64,000 bases of DNA from Arthrobacter sp. efr-133-TYG-118 (GTDB taxonomy: Bacteria > Actinomycetota > Actinomycetes > Actinomycetales > Micrococcaceae). Both the position numbers and the translations under genes were made by a program. The notes beneath the pieces were generated by a model. That model made no database searches. It was not told the DNA's origin and saw only the letters and a program-made list of their open reading frames with translations. Within the stretch, counting starts at the first letter, position 1. Each line of letters opens with the position of its first letter. The stretch covers positions 20,187 to 84,186 of the forward strand of contig NZ_JARVRH010000033.1 in the NCBI RefSeq assembly GCF_030209755.1, written 5' to 3'. Below are positions 45,484 to 53,730 of this stretch, one piece after another.

Positions 45484-46191
45484 CTATTGGCCGGGAACAG
45501 GTGAAGCGACCACGGCGACATTCTTGCCCCAGAGATCCTGCGTGTAGCAGCTGATCAGGACGAGGCGGTTGGGCACGGCCATCCAGACGGGACTGTCTTT
45601 CAAAGTCGATTTTGTGTAGGTCGTGACGGACTCGACTTTGTATGTCATCGTTCCCGTTGCAGTGACGACTTTGAGCTCATCCCCAGGGGCTGCTGCGTAG
45701 CTGAGATGGTTGAACGGCTCATCGAGGCCTTCCCAACTGTGCCCGATCACGTAAGTGGTATTCGTCGAGCCCGCTCCAGGGGTTCCAAACGGACTGAGCC
45801 AGTATCCATCCAGGGTCTCCGGCGGCTCAATGTTCTGCCCGCCAGCTGCGTCCGGTCGCAGCGGGTGAACCACCACATTGAGGCCCACCGCCGGGTATGT
45901 AATCTGCAAAGGGGCCGACGCCGCAGGCAGAGGCGTTCCCGCCCCAGTGGCAGGAGGAGCGCCCACCGCCGCACGGTTCGGCCCGGGCTTGATCGCAGGA
46001 GCCGGCGACGAAAGCGCTGGCTGCCCTGCGTTGGACGCGGGCGGATTCGCTGAGCCGGACGCACCATAGACCAGCCAGGAGGCAAGCAGCCCCCCGAAGC
46101 AAAGCACCAACAGGAAAAGATCCCTGGAACTGATGAGTAGCCCCCCGATGCCGGCTAAGCGAGGCTGCCGCGCGTAACGGTGACTTGCCAT
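45484..46191 (-). CDS. Class F-like sortase
   Basis: Membrane-bound transpeptidase of 235 aa that would attach proteins to peptidoglycan. An N-terminal membrane helix (about residues 22-44, LFLLVLCFGGLLASWLVYGA) precedes a Pro/Ala linker and the sortase beta-barrel. The catalytic His is in VIGHSWEG and the Cys in LVLISCYTQD. The usual Arg near the next strand is not seen: the sequence reads WGKNVAVVAS, leaving a Lys nearby. A strong GGGAGG precedes ATG 46191. It follows the surface-protein gene by 72 bases on the same strand, a common sortase-substrate pairing. Confidence 0.85.
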   Translation of the reverse strand: MASHRYARQPRLAGIGGLLISSRDLFLLVLCFGGLLASWLVYGASGSANPPASNAGQPALSSPAPAIKPGPNRAAVGAPPATGAGTPLPAASAPLQITYPAVGLNVVVHPLRPDAAGGQNIEPPETLDGYWLSPFGTPGAGSTNTTYVIGHSWEGLDEPFNHLSYAAAPGDELKVVTATGTMTYKVESVTTYTKSTLKDSPVWMAVPNRLVLISCYTQDLWGKNVAVVASPVPGQ

Positions 46192-46263
46192 GATTCCTCC
46201 CGGAGGCTGCGAAGAAGGTGGATGGGTGCCGCACATCGCATTGCGGCACCCATCGGGGTTTGG

Positions 46264-47004
46264 CTAGCGGACGGCCTTCCGGGCCCGCACACCGCTCCTC
46301 ACGACGACAAACGCGGCCACTGCACTAAAGAGAGCAGTCAGGCTGGCAAGCCAACCGGGGATACCTGCGTCCGCCTTCCCGCCAACGGCCGTCTGGACGT
46401 TGTAGCCCACATTGGTTATCGAGGGGTCCGGCGCGGCTGCAGCACCGGCAGCAGCTCCGGCCGCGGCGGGGGTGGCGGCTGTAGGGGTGGCGGCTGCAGG
46501 CGCGGGGGCTGCAGGCGCAGCGACGGGTGGAACCACGGGCGCGACGACCGGCGGCGCCACTGGCTCCAGCCGCTCCACAGGACCCCCCGGACTCACCGGC
46601 GGGCTCGTCACGGGCGGGCTGGTTACCGGCGGGTTCGTCACCGGCGGGTTCGTCACCGGCGGGCTTGTCACCGGCGGGCTTGTCACCGGCGGGCTGACCA
46701 CCGGCGGACTCGTCACCGGCGCGCTCGCCACGACGCAGCCGGCGTTAAGGATGGCGATGTTCTCCGGGGTCAGGTTTTGACCGTTAGGCATGAAGTCGCC
46801 CGCGTTTGCGGGAACGATGTCGGCAGTGTCTGTGACATGCCCGGACAGCGCCGACAGGCTCATGGTCACTGCTACGTATGGGTGCGACGCCGAATGTGTG
46901 GCGTGACAGATGGTGATCTTGTCTGAGGGTGCAGCATTCGCCGACACTGTGGCACCCAGCAATCCCAGGCCCACAACCCCCATGGTGGCAATAGTTCGTT
47001 TCAT
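46264..47004 (-). CDS. Probable sortase substrate, Pro-rich surface protein
   Basis: Exported protein of 246 aa. The signal peptide (about residues 1-24) ends SANA. The N-terminal domain (29-65) reads KITICHAT...HPYVAV...GH...DIVP, a pattern I recall from other actinobacterial wall proteins. Residues 96-138 are eight or so PPVTS/PPVTN units, then a Pro/Ala-rich spacer. The C-terminus has a sorting-signal layout: motif NVQTA (202-206), a Gly/Lys spacer, a membrane helix (219-235) and a basic tail RSGVRARKAVR. LPXTG is absent. The motif resembles the NPQTN signal of sortase B. It precedes the sortase gene and has a structured leader. Confidence 0.8.
   Translation of the reverse strand: MKRTIATMGVVGLGLLGATVSANAAPSDKITICHATHSASHPYVAVTMSLSALSGHVTDTADIVPANAGDFMPNGQNLTPENIAILNAGCVVASAPVTSPPVVSPPVTSPPVTSPPVTNPPVTNPPVTSPPVTSPPVSPGGPVERLEPVAPPVVAPVVPPVAAPAAPAPAAATPTAATPAAAGAAAGAAAAPDPSITNVGYNVQTAVGGKADAGIPGWLASLTALFSAVAAFVVVRSGVRARKAVR
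46591..46719 (-). repeat. 15-bp tandem units encoding PPVTS/PPVTN
   Basis: Head-to-tail 15-base units (core GGCGGGCTCGTCACC on the plus strand, with variants) encoding the Pro-Thr-Ser stalk of the surface protein. Confidence 0.85.
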
Positions 47005-47130
47005 TTCGGTCCCTCCAACCACGTCAGGTTCGAGCTGACCAGACTTTGCGGGAGTAACCGTCTTCGAGACCCAGGAAAGACGAGTACGGGAGACCTCAAC
47101 CAGCGAGATGAATCTTGACAGTTACTCCCC
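47005..47130 (-). promoter_or_regulatory. Long structured 5' leader of the surface-protein gene
   Basis: On the gene strand the leader holds: a 9-bp closing stem GGGAGTAAC (47121-47129) with GTTACTCCC (47050-47058); inside it a 6-bp hairpin CGTCTT...AAGACG (47059-47082); then, just before the ribosome binding site GGAGGG, a hairpin GTCAG-N7-CTGAC (47023-47039). This looks like a regulatory RNA. The GGGGAGT start is reminiscent of yybP-ykoY RNAs but I cannot assign it. The remaining part of the gap, 47131-47391, holds nothing else I can support. Confidence 0.45.
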
Positions 47131-47391
47131 AGAAAGTGTCATCAGTTCGCTTGCTTTTCAGGCTAGGTTTCCGGCTACTAATTAACGCGAGTGGCGGGTA
47201 CGCGTTTACAGGTAGGCTCCAGGCCGCCTTATCCCGGCCGCTACCTGCTCCGGCTGGATCTCCACTCGCCGGCGCGAAGGTACCACTTGGAAGTCCAGCC
47301 ACCCGTCGAATCCGCCGCAGGGCCTCGCCAAATAGTCACCGGCACCGCCGGACCTGAACCAGCCGGACAAAAACTACAATCACGAGAACCC

Positions 47392-47778
47392 TTGAACGAG
47401 CGCCAGAACATCTCATCCGGATCCGCCCGCGAACCGATCCTCGGCTACTCCCGCGCGGTCCGCGTCGGAAACCAGATCCTCGTGGCGGGAACCACCGCCG
47501 GCTCCAGCAACGGCGCAGTCGGCGGAAACGATGCCGCCGCCCAGGCCCGCGAAATCTTCAGCCGCATCGAGACCGCCCTCATCCAGGCCGGCGGATCATT
47601 CGCCGACGTCGTACGCACCAGGGTCTATCTCACTGACATTGCAGACTTCGACGCCGTTGGCGCCGTCCACGGTGAAATCTTCGGCGACATCCGTCCCGTG
47701 ACCGCCGTCGTCGAGGTCGGCGCCCTGGCAGCCGACGACCTTCTGGTCGAAGTCGAAGCCGACGCGATCCTGCAATAG
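47392..47778 (+). CDS. RidA-family protein
   Basis: Protein of 128 aa of the RidA/YjgF/YER057c family, whose best-known members hydrolyse reactive enamine/imine intermediates made by PLP enzymes. The core pattern is visible: AVRVGNQILVAGTTAG, then VVRTRVYLTDIADFDAV and VTAVVEVGALAADDLLVEVEA, with the family Arg in VRTRVYL. TTG 47392 (MNERQNISSGS) gives a normal-length protein; the frame is open further upstream without homology. It is divergent from the surface-protein gene. Neighbouring ilvE and serA-linked metabolism could supply substrates but this is inference. Confidence 0.85.
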   Translation: MNERQNISSGSAREPILGYSRAVRVGNQILVAGTTAGSSNGAVGGNDAAAQAREIFSRIETALIQAGGSFADVVRTRVYLTDIADFDAVGAVHGEIFGDIRPVTAVVEVGALAADDLLVEVEADAILQ

Positions 47779-47917
47779 CACTCGGCACCGCGTCACGTCA
47801 CGCACCTTTTTGCCGCCCACACTGCTCCGAACCCCGGAATCCCGGGCTCGCAGTCCGTTGGGGGCGCCAAAAACCTGCTCGGCGTGACGCGGCGCGGAGG
47901 TGTCGAGAGGTGGTGGG

Positions 47918-48253
47918 TTACGCGATGATTGTGACGCCGCCGCTCTTTTCGAGTGCTTCACGGATGGTGGCTGGTGGTTCGGAGTCGGTGATGAGCCCGT
48001 GCAGGTCCCTGAAGAAGTTTTGGGCGTTGGAGTTGGACAGCGCCATATCCCCGCCTCGGAGCCGGCCCCCGGCCGCGTGGACCACCACGTTCGGATGGTT
48101 CGAAAGTTCGATGGCCACAAGCAGCGAATTGGTCGCTACCGTGCCACGAAAATCACTGGGGATTGCCCTCGCCACGCTAAGCGCGCTTGTTCCGACACCT
48201 AGGACTACAAACTGCCCCGGCTCCAGCAACGAGGCAGGACATCGACCGGTCAT
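47918..48253 (-). pseudogene. Remnant of a DeoR-family transcriptional regulator
   Basis: An open frame of 111 codons matches only part of a DeoR C-terminal sensor domain: LEPGQFVVLGVGTSALSVAR, then TVATNSLLVAIEL and VVVHAAGGRLRGGDMALS. The N-terminal helix-turn-helix is missing upstream, and the domain's C-terminal part is shortened: the sequence passes quickly from the GGRLR strand to a final SGGVTIIA. It therefore looks like a decayed gene. It lies between ridA and metG. It could still be expressed as a short protein, but I consider that unlikely. Confidence 0.65.
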
Positions 48254-48260
48254 GCGACGG

Positions 48261-48299
48261 GAAAAAGAGCACCCCCTCACCCGGTGGGGTGAAGGGGTG
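48261..48299 (-). terminator. Intrinsic terminator after metG
   Basis: Stem of 12 bp with one internal mismatch (48270-48282 with 48287-48299), followed on the metG strand by CTCTTTTTCCC. Confidence 0.8.
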
Positions 48300-48326
48300 T
48301 CACGCACAGCAGAAGTGAGCGGGCGT

Positions 48327-49886
48327 CTAGGACTCGGCAGGCTCCTCGTAGCGCGGGAAGACCGGGGCCGGGGCCGGGAGCTCGGTGCCGGGGACGATCG
48401 GCGTTGCGATGGCCGCGAACCGGCGGGCCTCGCCTTCCGGCTGTCCCAGCACCTCAAGCAGCTTGGCGGCCGACGTCGGCATGACCGGCTGGGTGAGGAT
48501 CGCCACGATGCGGACAACCTCCAGCGTGACGTACAGGACCGTGTTCATGCGCTCGACGTCGGTCTTGCGCAGCACCCACGGGGCCTGCTCGGCGAAGTAC
48601 GCATTGGTGTCGCCCAGCACGGCCCAGATTGCCTCGAGGGCACGGCTGAATTCCTGCTTCTCGAAAGCGGCGCGGGCCACGTCCAGCAGTCCGGCGGCCT
48701 GGGCCAGCAGCGCGGTGTCCTCGGCCGAGAAATCGCCGGGAACGGGAACCTTGCCTTCGCAGTTCTTGGCCACCATGGACAGCGAACGCTGGGCCAGGTT
48801 GCCGAAGTTGTTGGCGAGGTCTGCGTTCATGCGGCCCACGATCGCCTCGTGGTTGTAGCTGCCGTCGGCGCCGAAGGGCACTTCGCGGAGGAAGAAGAAA
48901 CGCACCTGGTCCAGTCCGTACTGCTCGACGAAGTCCTTGGGGGCCACCACGTTGCCGAGGGACTTCGACATCTTGACCCCATTGTTGGTCAGGAAGCCAT
49001 GGATCATGACGCGCTTAGGCAACTCCAGGCCTGCGCTCATCAGGAAGGCGGGCCAGAAGATCGCATGGAACCGCGAGATGTCCTTGCCGATGACGTGGAC
49101 GTCCGCGGGCCAGAACTTACGGAACGCCTCCGATTCGGCATCCGGGTAGCCGATGCCCGTCAGGTAATTGGTCAGGGCATCAACCCACACGTACATAACG
49201 TGCTTGTCGTTCCCCGGCACCGGTACACCCCAGTCGAACGTCGTCCGGCTGATGGACAAGTCCTGCAGCCCCTGCTTGACGAAGCTGATGACCTCGTTGA
49301 AGCGGTACTGGGGCGCGCCGAATTCCGGCTGCTCCTCGTACAAGGCCAGCAACCTGTCCTGGTAGGAGGACAAGCGGAAGAAGTAGCTCTCCTCGGCGGT
49401 CCACGTGACTTCGGTGTCGGTCCCGCGCGAGTAGCGGACGCCGTCGTCCTTCAGTACGGTCTCGTCCTCGGTGTAATAGGCCTCGTCGCGGACCGAGTAC
49501 CAGCCCTCGTACTTGGACAGGTAAATGTCCCCCTTGGCTTCCATCTTCTTCCAGATGGCTTGGGAGGCAGCATAGTGATCGGCGTCCGTGGTGCGGATGA
49601 AGCGGTCGTAGGAGATGCCCAAGGCAGCGTGGGCGGCCTTGTAGATTTCGGCATTCCGGTCCACGAGTTCCTTCGGCGTGATGCCTTCCTTCTCCGCCGC
49701 CTGGGCAATCTTCATGCCGTGCTCGTCCGTACCGGTCAGGAACATCACGTCGTAGCCGTCGAGGCGCTTGAACCGGGCCATCGCATCGGTGGCGATGTAC
49801 TCGTAGGCATGCCCGATATGCGGCTCGCCGTTCGGGTACGTAATGGCTGTGGTGATGTAGAACGGGGATTTATCTGGAGACGTCAC
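48327..49886 (-). CDS. metG: Methionyl-tRNA synthetase
   Basis: Class I synthetase that charges tRNA-Met. The 519-aa product has the HIGH motif PNGEPHIGHAYEY and the KMSKS motif GVKMSKSLGNV. The connective-peptide region lacks a clear Cys4 zinc knuckle and there is no C-terminal tRNA-binding (Trbp111) domain, so it is the short form common in actinobacteria. It is the second gene after the ABC exporter on this strand but separated by a terminator-like hairpin, and ends before a strong terminator. Confidence 0.97.
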   Translation of the reverse strand: MTSPDKSPFYITTAITYPNGEPHIGHAYEYIATDAMARFKRLDGYDVMFLTGTDEHGMKIAQAAEKEGITPKELVDRNAEIYKAAHAALGISYDRFIRTTDADHYAASQAIWKKMEAKGDIYLSKYEGWYSVRDEAYYTEDETVLKDDGVRYSRGTDTEVTWTAEESYFFRLSSYQDRLLALYEEQPEFGAPQYRFNEVISFVKQGLQDLSISRTTFDWGVPVPGNDKHVMYVWVDALTNYLTGIGYPDAESEAFRKFWPADVHVIGKDISRFHAIFWPAFLMSAGLELPKRVMIHGFLTNNGVKMSKSLGNVVAPKDFVEQYGLDQVRFFFLREVPFGADGSYNHEAIVGRMNADLANNFGNLAQRSLSMVAKNCEGKVPVPGDFSAEDTALLAQAAGLLDVARAAFEKQEFSRALEAIWAVLGDTNAYFAEQAPWVLRKTDVERMNTVLYVTLEVVRIVAILTQPVMPTSAAKLLEVLGQPEGEARRFAAIATPIVPGTELPAPAPVFPRYEEPAES

Positions 49887-49920
49887 TCTACGAAGTTACC
49901 TTCTCTTGGAGATGGAAAGA

Positions 49921-49951
49921 CCGGACCGGCCGCATGTGACGGCCGGTCCGG
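49921..49951 (-). terminator. Hairpin after the ABC exporter operon
   Basis: Perfect 12-bp GC stem (49921-49932 with 49940-49951), loop of seven, starting 12 bases after the ATPase stop; only a weak T-rich tail (TCTTTCC) follows. Confidence 0.65.
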
Positions 49952-49963
49952 AGGCATCGGCTA

Positions 49964-50719
49964 CTAGTTCAATTCAGTCAGCGTATCGCTGAGCCTGACA
50001 AGCTCGTGGTCGTGCGACGCCACGAGCACGGCAATCCCGTCCTTGGTGGTGTCCTTCAGGATGCTGATGATGCGGTTTGCCGAGGTACGGTCCAGGCTGG
50101 CCGTTGGTTCGTCGACCACCAGCACGCGGGTGCCCAGGATCAGGGCCCGGGCGATCGCGACACGCTGGCGCTCACCGCCGGACAGTTGCGCCGGACGGTG
50201 GCGCATCCGCCGGCCCAGCCCCACAAGGTCCAGCAGGTCTTTGGCCATTTCGGTGCGCTGCTCCACTTCGCCGTCGGGAACGGCCGGCAACAGCACATTC
50301 TCCAAAGCGCTCATGCCGTCGATCAAGGCGCCGCCCTGGTCCACGTACCCGATCAGGGCGCGGCGGCGGTCGGCGATTTCGTCGTCGCCCATCTTCTCTA
50401 GGGAGTCGCCCTCCCAGAGGACACGGCCCGACGTCGGGAGCGTCAGTCCCGCTCCGACTGTCAGGATGCTGGTCTTGCCTGAGCCGCTTCGCCCGGCGAC
50501 GCAGTGCATCTCACCGGCGTGCAGGGTCAGGTTGAAGTCCTCGACGACGGTGACCGGCTCAGCGCCACCCTTGTCACCGCCATAGCGGATGGTGATGTTG
50601 CTCAACTGCAGGGGCATGCCGTGGTCGGAAGCCCGCACGATGGTGTTGGCGCGGGTCTGGAACGACTCGTCGGTGGATTCCGTGGTCGCGGTCAGATCGG
50701 GTTGGAGATTGTCAGTCAT
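49964..50719 (-). CDS. ABC transporter ATP-binding protein (MacB/LolD-like)
   Basis: ATPase subunit of 251 aa that energises the FtsX-type permease encoded just upstream. Walker A is GRSGSGKTS, the Q-loop region reads GYVDQGGAL, the signature is LSGGERQRVAIARAL and Walker B is VLVVDEPTASLD, followed by the H-loop ASHDHEL. A 40-residue Thr/Ser-rich N-terminal extension precedes the domain. The ATG overlaps the permease stop by four bases, so the two subunits are made together. The order (permease then ATPase) and domain types suggest an exporter of lipids, peptides or drugs; the substrate is unknown. Confidence 0.93.
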   Translation of the reverse strand: MTDNLQPDLTATTESTDESFQTRANTIVRASDHGMPLQLSNITIRYGGDKGGAEPVTVVEDFNLTLHAGEMHCVAGRSGSGKTSILTVGAGLTLPTSGRVLWEGDSLEKMGDDEIADRRRALIGYVDQGGALIDGMSALENVLLPAVPDGEVEQRTEMAKDLLDLVGLGRRMRHRPAQLSGGERQRVAIARALILGTRVLVVDEPTASLDRTSANRIISILKDTTKDGIAVLVASHDHELVRLSDTLTELN

Positions 50720-53520
50720 TTGACCACTTTCGTTGCAATGGGAATCCAGCAAATTACGGCCAGCACTCCGGCCAACGCGGCCCAAAGTGCGGCATAAGGG
50801 GCGAGCAGCAGGCCCAGGCCCAGCGCCCCCAGGACGCCCAGGATCAGGGCCACGGCTCCGACCAAGGCATTTTCGAAGAATCGGACCTGTCCCAGCATGT
50901 CCGGGTTCCAGCCCATGGCCCGGAGCGTGCCGAGCTGTTCCCGCCTGGCCTGGAGTTCGAACCGACCCGTGACCAAGGTCAGCACGAGGCCAACGAGCAC
51001 CCCGCAGACTGCCAGGATGACGCTCGGCAGCGCGACGGTGGCGGAGGCGAGCCCGCTGAGGGCGCTGGCTCCAGCTGCCCGCGGGATGTCAATGAGCAAG
51101 GCGATCAGGGCACCAACGGCCGCCCCGAATACGCCCACGGCCACGGCCAGCGCCACTGAGCTGAAACGGTGGGTGACCAGCTGGCGGTACGCAAACGTCA
51201 GCGGCGAATCCACCGGGATCAGGCGTTCATCGTGTTGTGGTTCCTGGTCAACGACGTCCCGGTGCCGCAATTGCTGGGCCGCGATATAGGCGGCAGCGCA
51301 GTAAATGAGCAACACCGACGCGGAAACAATGACCGTAGCCAGGTTCCAGCTCAGAAGGCTCAGCGCAATGCCTGCCACGGCAACGATCCCCGCACCGATG
51401 CCAAACTCCTCAAGGACCCAACTTCGGATCTTCCTTTGGGTCCAGCCCATGGCGCGGAGGATCCCCGCCTCGCTGCGTCGCTGGCGGATATAGCTGACTG
51501 TGGAAGCGCCGGTCAGGAGGGTGGCCCCGCACAGCGTGAGGAAGAGGAGGGTGATGTTGGTGCCAGTCAGGGAGCCGGAAACGGCATCGGCGGCATCCTG
51601 CCGAACCCACGACTGCTGGACGGTGCCCAGTGCGGATTCCTTGCCGGCGTCGTCCTTTGAGTATCCAGGGACGAAGATGTTGGCGTCTTCACGCGCGGAG
51701 CCGGCCACCACTGTGGCTTCGAGACCCATGTCACGGATCTGGGCTGCGAGCTTGTCGACCTCCGGTTGGGCTTGCTTCCAGTTGCCCGGCGCGCTGGCGC
51801 GGACCCGGACGGCATCGATCACGTTGGCGTTGGAATCGTAACCGCGCGCGGCGGCAAGGCCGTAGTAGTCGGTAATCGCCCCGGCAGACTGGCTGACCAG
51901 GCCCGTGTCGCTCAGCGAGGGCTTGAGGCCCTTTGCTGGGGTGTCATTGCCGGACGCGTCCTTCTGGAGCGTCATCGGGGCCGGATCGTAGCCACCCAGG
52001 GGCAGCTTGTTGACGTCGCCTGCCGCTTTCTGGATCTGGGCCGGATCAAACGTCCCGTAGACGATCGGCAGCGGGGTAGCTGGCTTCGATCCCGTGGAAA
52101 GGTTCTCCCGGTACGAGCGCTCGTCGACTGGCTTGCGCTGGCTCTGGTCCACCATCGCCCCGAAAGCAGACTTCTCGGGCAGCTTGTTGACGGTAACCCA
52201 GTCCCCCGGAGTGGCGGACTTGCCGACGGCTCCATTCGCGGAGGTTTCGCCGTCCTTGTACTTGGGCGCGGCTGCGAAGTCCGTGCTCCACTGGGCTGGC
52301 TGGTACAGGCCTTGGCTGAAGTTGCCCATGTTGCCCAGCAACTGGCTGTGGTCCGTGGATCCTGGCCATGACAGGGCGAATGGCGACTTTGACACGAAGG
52401 GCAGGTAGTCCTTGTCCAAGGAACGCGAGACAGTGCCGACGTCGTTGACGACCTTGCCCGAATCATCGATTTCCTCGATCTTGACCGAGTACTTCAGATC
52501 GAGTGAGGTTCCCTGCCGGACGATCAAAGGAATGGCCTGCGAGGCATCCGTGATCTGGCCGGACAGCTTTGCCTGCTGGTACTGGGTCATGAGGGGAGCC
52601 CAGTATTTGAGCTTGACACCCATGAAATCCGGGCCTTGTTCGAGTTCCTGCTGCGTAGGGCTCTTGGCGAAGAGTTGTTCGAAGTAGCGGCCGATCGCAC
52701 CGGCGTTGCGGGTGTCAGCCGGCGGCGCCTTCTGCAGCGGTGCGAGGAAGTCTCCGGCCGAGCCCAGGAGGGCGCGTTCAGCGGTCGGATCGACGGCGAC
52801 CACCGACTCGGTGACTTGTGGAGCCATGGGGAGCGCCACGGAAAGGTTGAAGAGGTTGTGTTCCGAGCCACCGGCAGGAGCAGGGAACTTGATGCCGGTC
52901 TCCCCCGCGGGGCCGGCGATGCGGATGCTCTTGCCCCCGGCAGTCTGCTGCTCTATGACCTGCCCCTTGCCGAGCGTGCCTTCAGCGCTGGTCTGGAAGA
53001 GGGTTTGCTGGGAGACTCCGTCGGAGCTCACGGCAGTGGCCGTCAGTCGGTACTTCTTGGGCTGCGCGGGAAGCACGGATTCCGGCGCGGGCCAGCTCTT
53101 GGAGTCCGTTCCGGTGGGATCCCCCGCGGTGGCTCCGCCGGCCAGCCCTGCGTTGTAGCCGAGGTAGTCCATTGCATCGAGACGCGGGGTTTCCAGGTTC
53201 TGCGTCACCCGGGAAACGAGGCTGATGGGTGCCGCGACCGACGCACCGCTCAGCCCACGGATCTTCTCGAGTTGCGGGAAGCTGATGCCGCCCTGGCCGT
53301 TCGCGATGTCCGGCTGGAGGAGTGCCCCGCCGTCCTTGGTATTCGCGGACTTGGCCTGAACCAGGATGTCGTAAAGGCCGCGCGAGTTCTCATCCACCGT
53401 CCGGTTCAGCGCGGCCTGCGACTGGCTCTGGATGAATACGGACAAACACATGGCGACGATCAAAATGGCCGCGGTCAACAGAAGCACACGGCTTCGGATG
53501 AACCTCTGGACGGCGTTCAT
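50716..53520 (-). CDS. ABC transporter permease (two FtsX-like domains)
   Basis: Large permease of 934 aa. An N-terminal membrane helix (about 12-32, VLLLTAAILIVAMCLSVFI) is followed by a roughly 550-residue extracytoplasmic region with no recognised domain, then two FtsX-like clusters of membrane helices (near residues 640-740, and 790-930; LTGASTVSYIRQRRSEAGILRAMGW and QARREQLGTLRAMGWNPDML are the paired cytoplasmic FtsX motifs). ATG 53520 with AGGGAG upstream is chosen over the longer open frame. The long external domain suggests that it handles an outer-surface ligand. An inverted repeat overlaps its promoter region. Confidence 0.9.
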   Translation of the reverse strand: MNAVQRFIRSRVLLLTAAILIVAMCLSVFIQSQSQAALNRTVDENSRGLYDILVQAKSANTKDGGALLQPDIANGQGGISFPQLEKIRGLSGASVAAPISLVSRVTQNLETPRLDAMDYLGYNAGLAGGATAGDPTGTDSKSWPAPESVLPAQPKKYRLTATAVSSDGVSQQTLFQTSAEGTLGKGQVIEQQTAGGKSIRIAGPAGETGIKFPAPAGGSEHNLFNLSVALPMAPQVTESVVAVDPTAERALLGSAGDFLAPLQKAPPADTRNAGAIGRYFEQLFAKSPTQQELEQGPDFMGVKLKYWAPLMTQYQQAKLSGQITDASQAIPLIVRQGTSLDLKYSVKIEEIDDSGKVVNDVGTVSRSLDKDYLPFVSKSPFALSWPGSTDHSQLLGNMGNFSQGLYQPAQWSTDFAAAPKYKDGETSANGAVGKSATPGDWVTVNKLPEKSAFGAMVDQSQRKPVDERSYRENLSTGSKPATPLPIVYGTFDPAQIQKAAGDVNKLPLGGYDPAPMTLQKDASGNDTPAKGLKPSLSDTGLVSQSAGAITDYYGLAAARGYDSNANVIDAVRVRASAPGNWKQAQPEVDKLAAQIRDMGLEATVVAGSAREDANIFVPGYSKDDAGKESALGTVQQSWVRQDAADAVSGSLTGTNITLLFLTLCGATLLTGASTVSYIRQRRSEAGILRAMGWTQRKIRSWVLEEFGIGAGIVAVAGIALSLLSWNLATVIVSASVLLIYCAAAYIAAQQLRHRDVVDQEPQHDERLIPVDSPLTFAYRQLVTHRFSSVALAVAVGVFGAAVGALIALLIDIPRAAGASALSGLASATVALPSVILAVCGVLVGLVLTLVTGRFELQARREQLGTLRAMGWNPDMLGQVRFFENALVGAVALILGVLGALGLGLLLAPYAALWAALAGVLAVICWIPIATKVVK

Positions 53521-53611
53521 AGGGCTCCCTGAGTCCTGGATTGCGGGTGTGCACACTGCTGTCCCTGGAACCATGCCGAGGCAAGAGGAATCCACCGGGT
53601 GCGTGCAAAAG

Positions 53612-53677
53612 TTATTGGCCGGCCTGCCGCCGGTTCCGAATTTCGGACCAAGCCATTGTAGGCAGACCGGCCAATAA
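53612..53677. promoter_or_regulatory. Long inverted repeat upstream of the ABC exporter
   Basis: Arms TTATTGGCCGGCCTGCC (53612-53628) and its near-perfect complement (53661-53677, 16 of 17), loop of 32. On the exporter strand one arm lies directly before TACAAT, a good -10 box, at -35/-10 spacer distance. This fits an operator pair for an unlinked repressor or a structured leader. Confidence 0.5.
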
Positions 53678-53730
53678 TATGTGGCCGATGTGAACTGCGG
53701 CACACTTTTCTAGCTCAAACGGTGAGGATG

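Noticed and set aside
46591..46719. Short regular DNA units considered as a CRISPR array
   Set aside because: Units are 15 bases, contiguous and in frame with a Pro-Thr-Ser protein stalk; there are no spacers.
47910..49967. Open plus-strand frame of about 685 codons antisense to metG
   Set aside because: metG is certain on the other strand (HIGH and KMSKS motifs); the antisense product has no recognisable domain.
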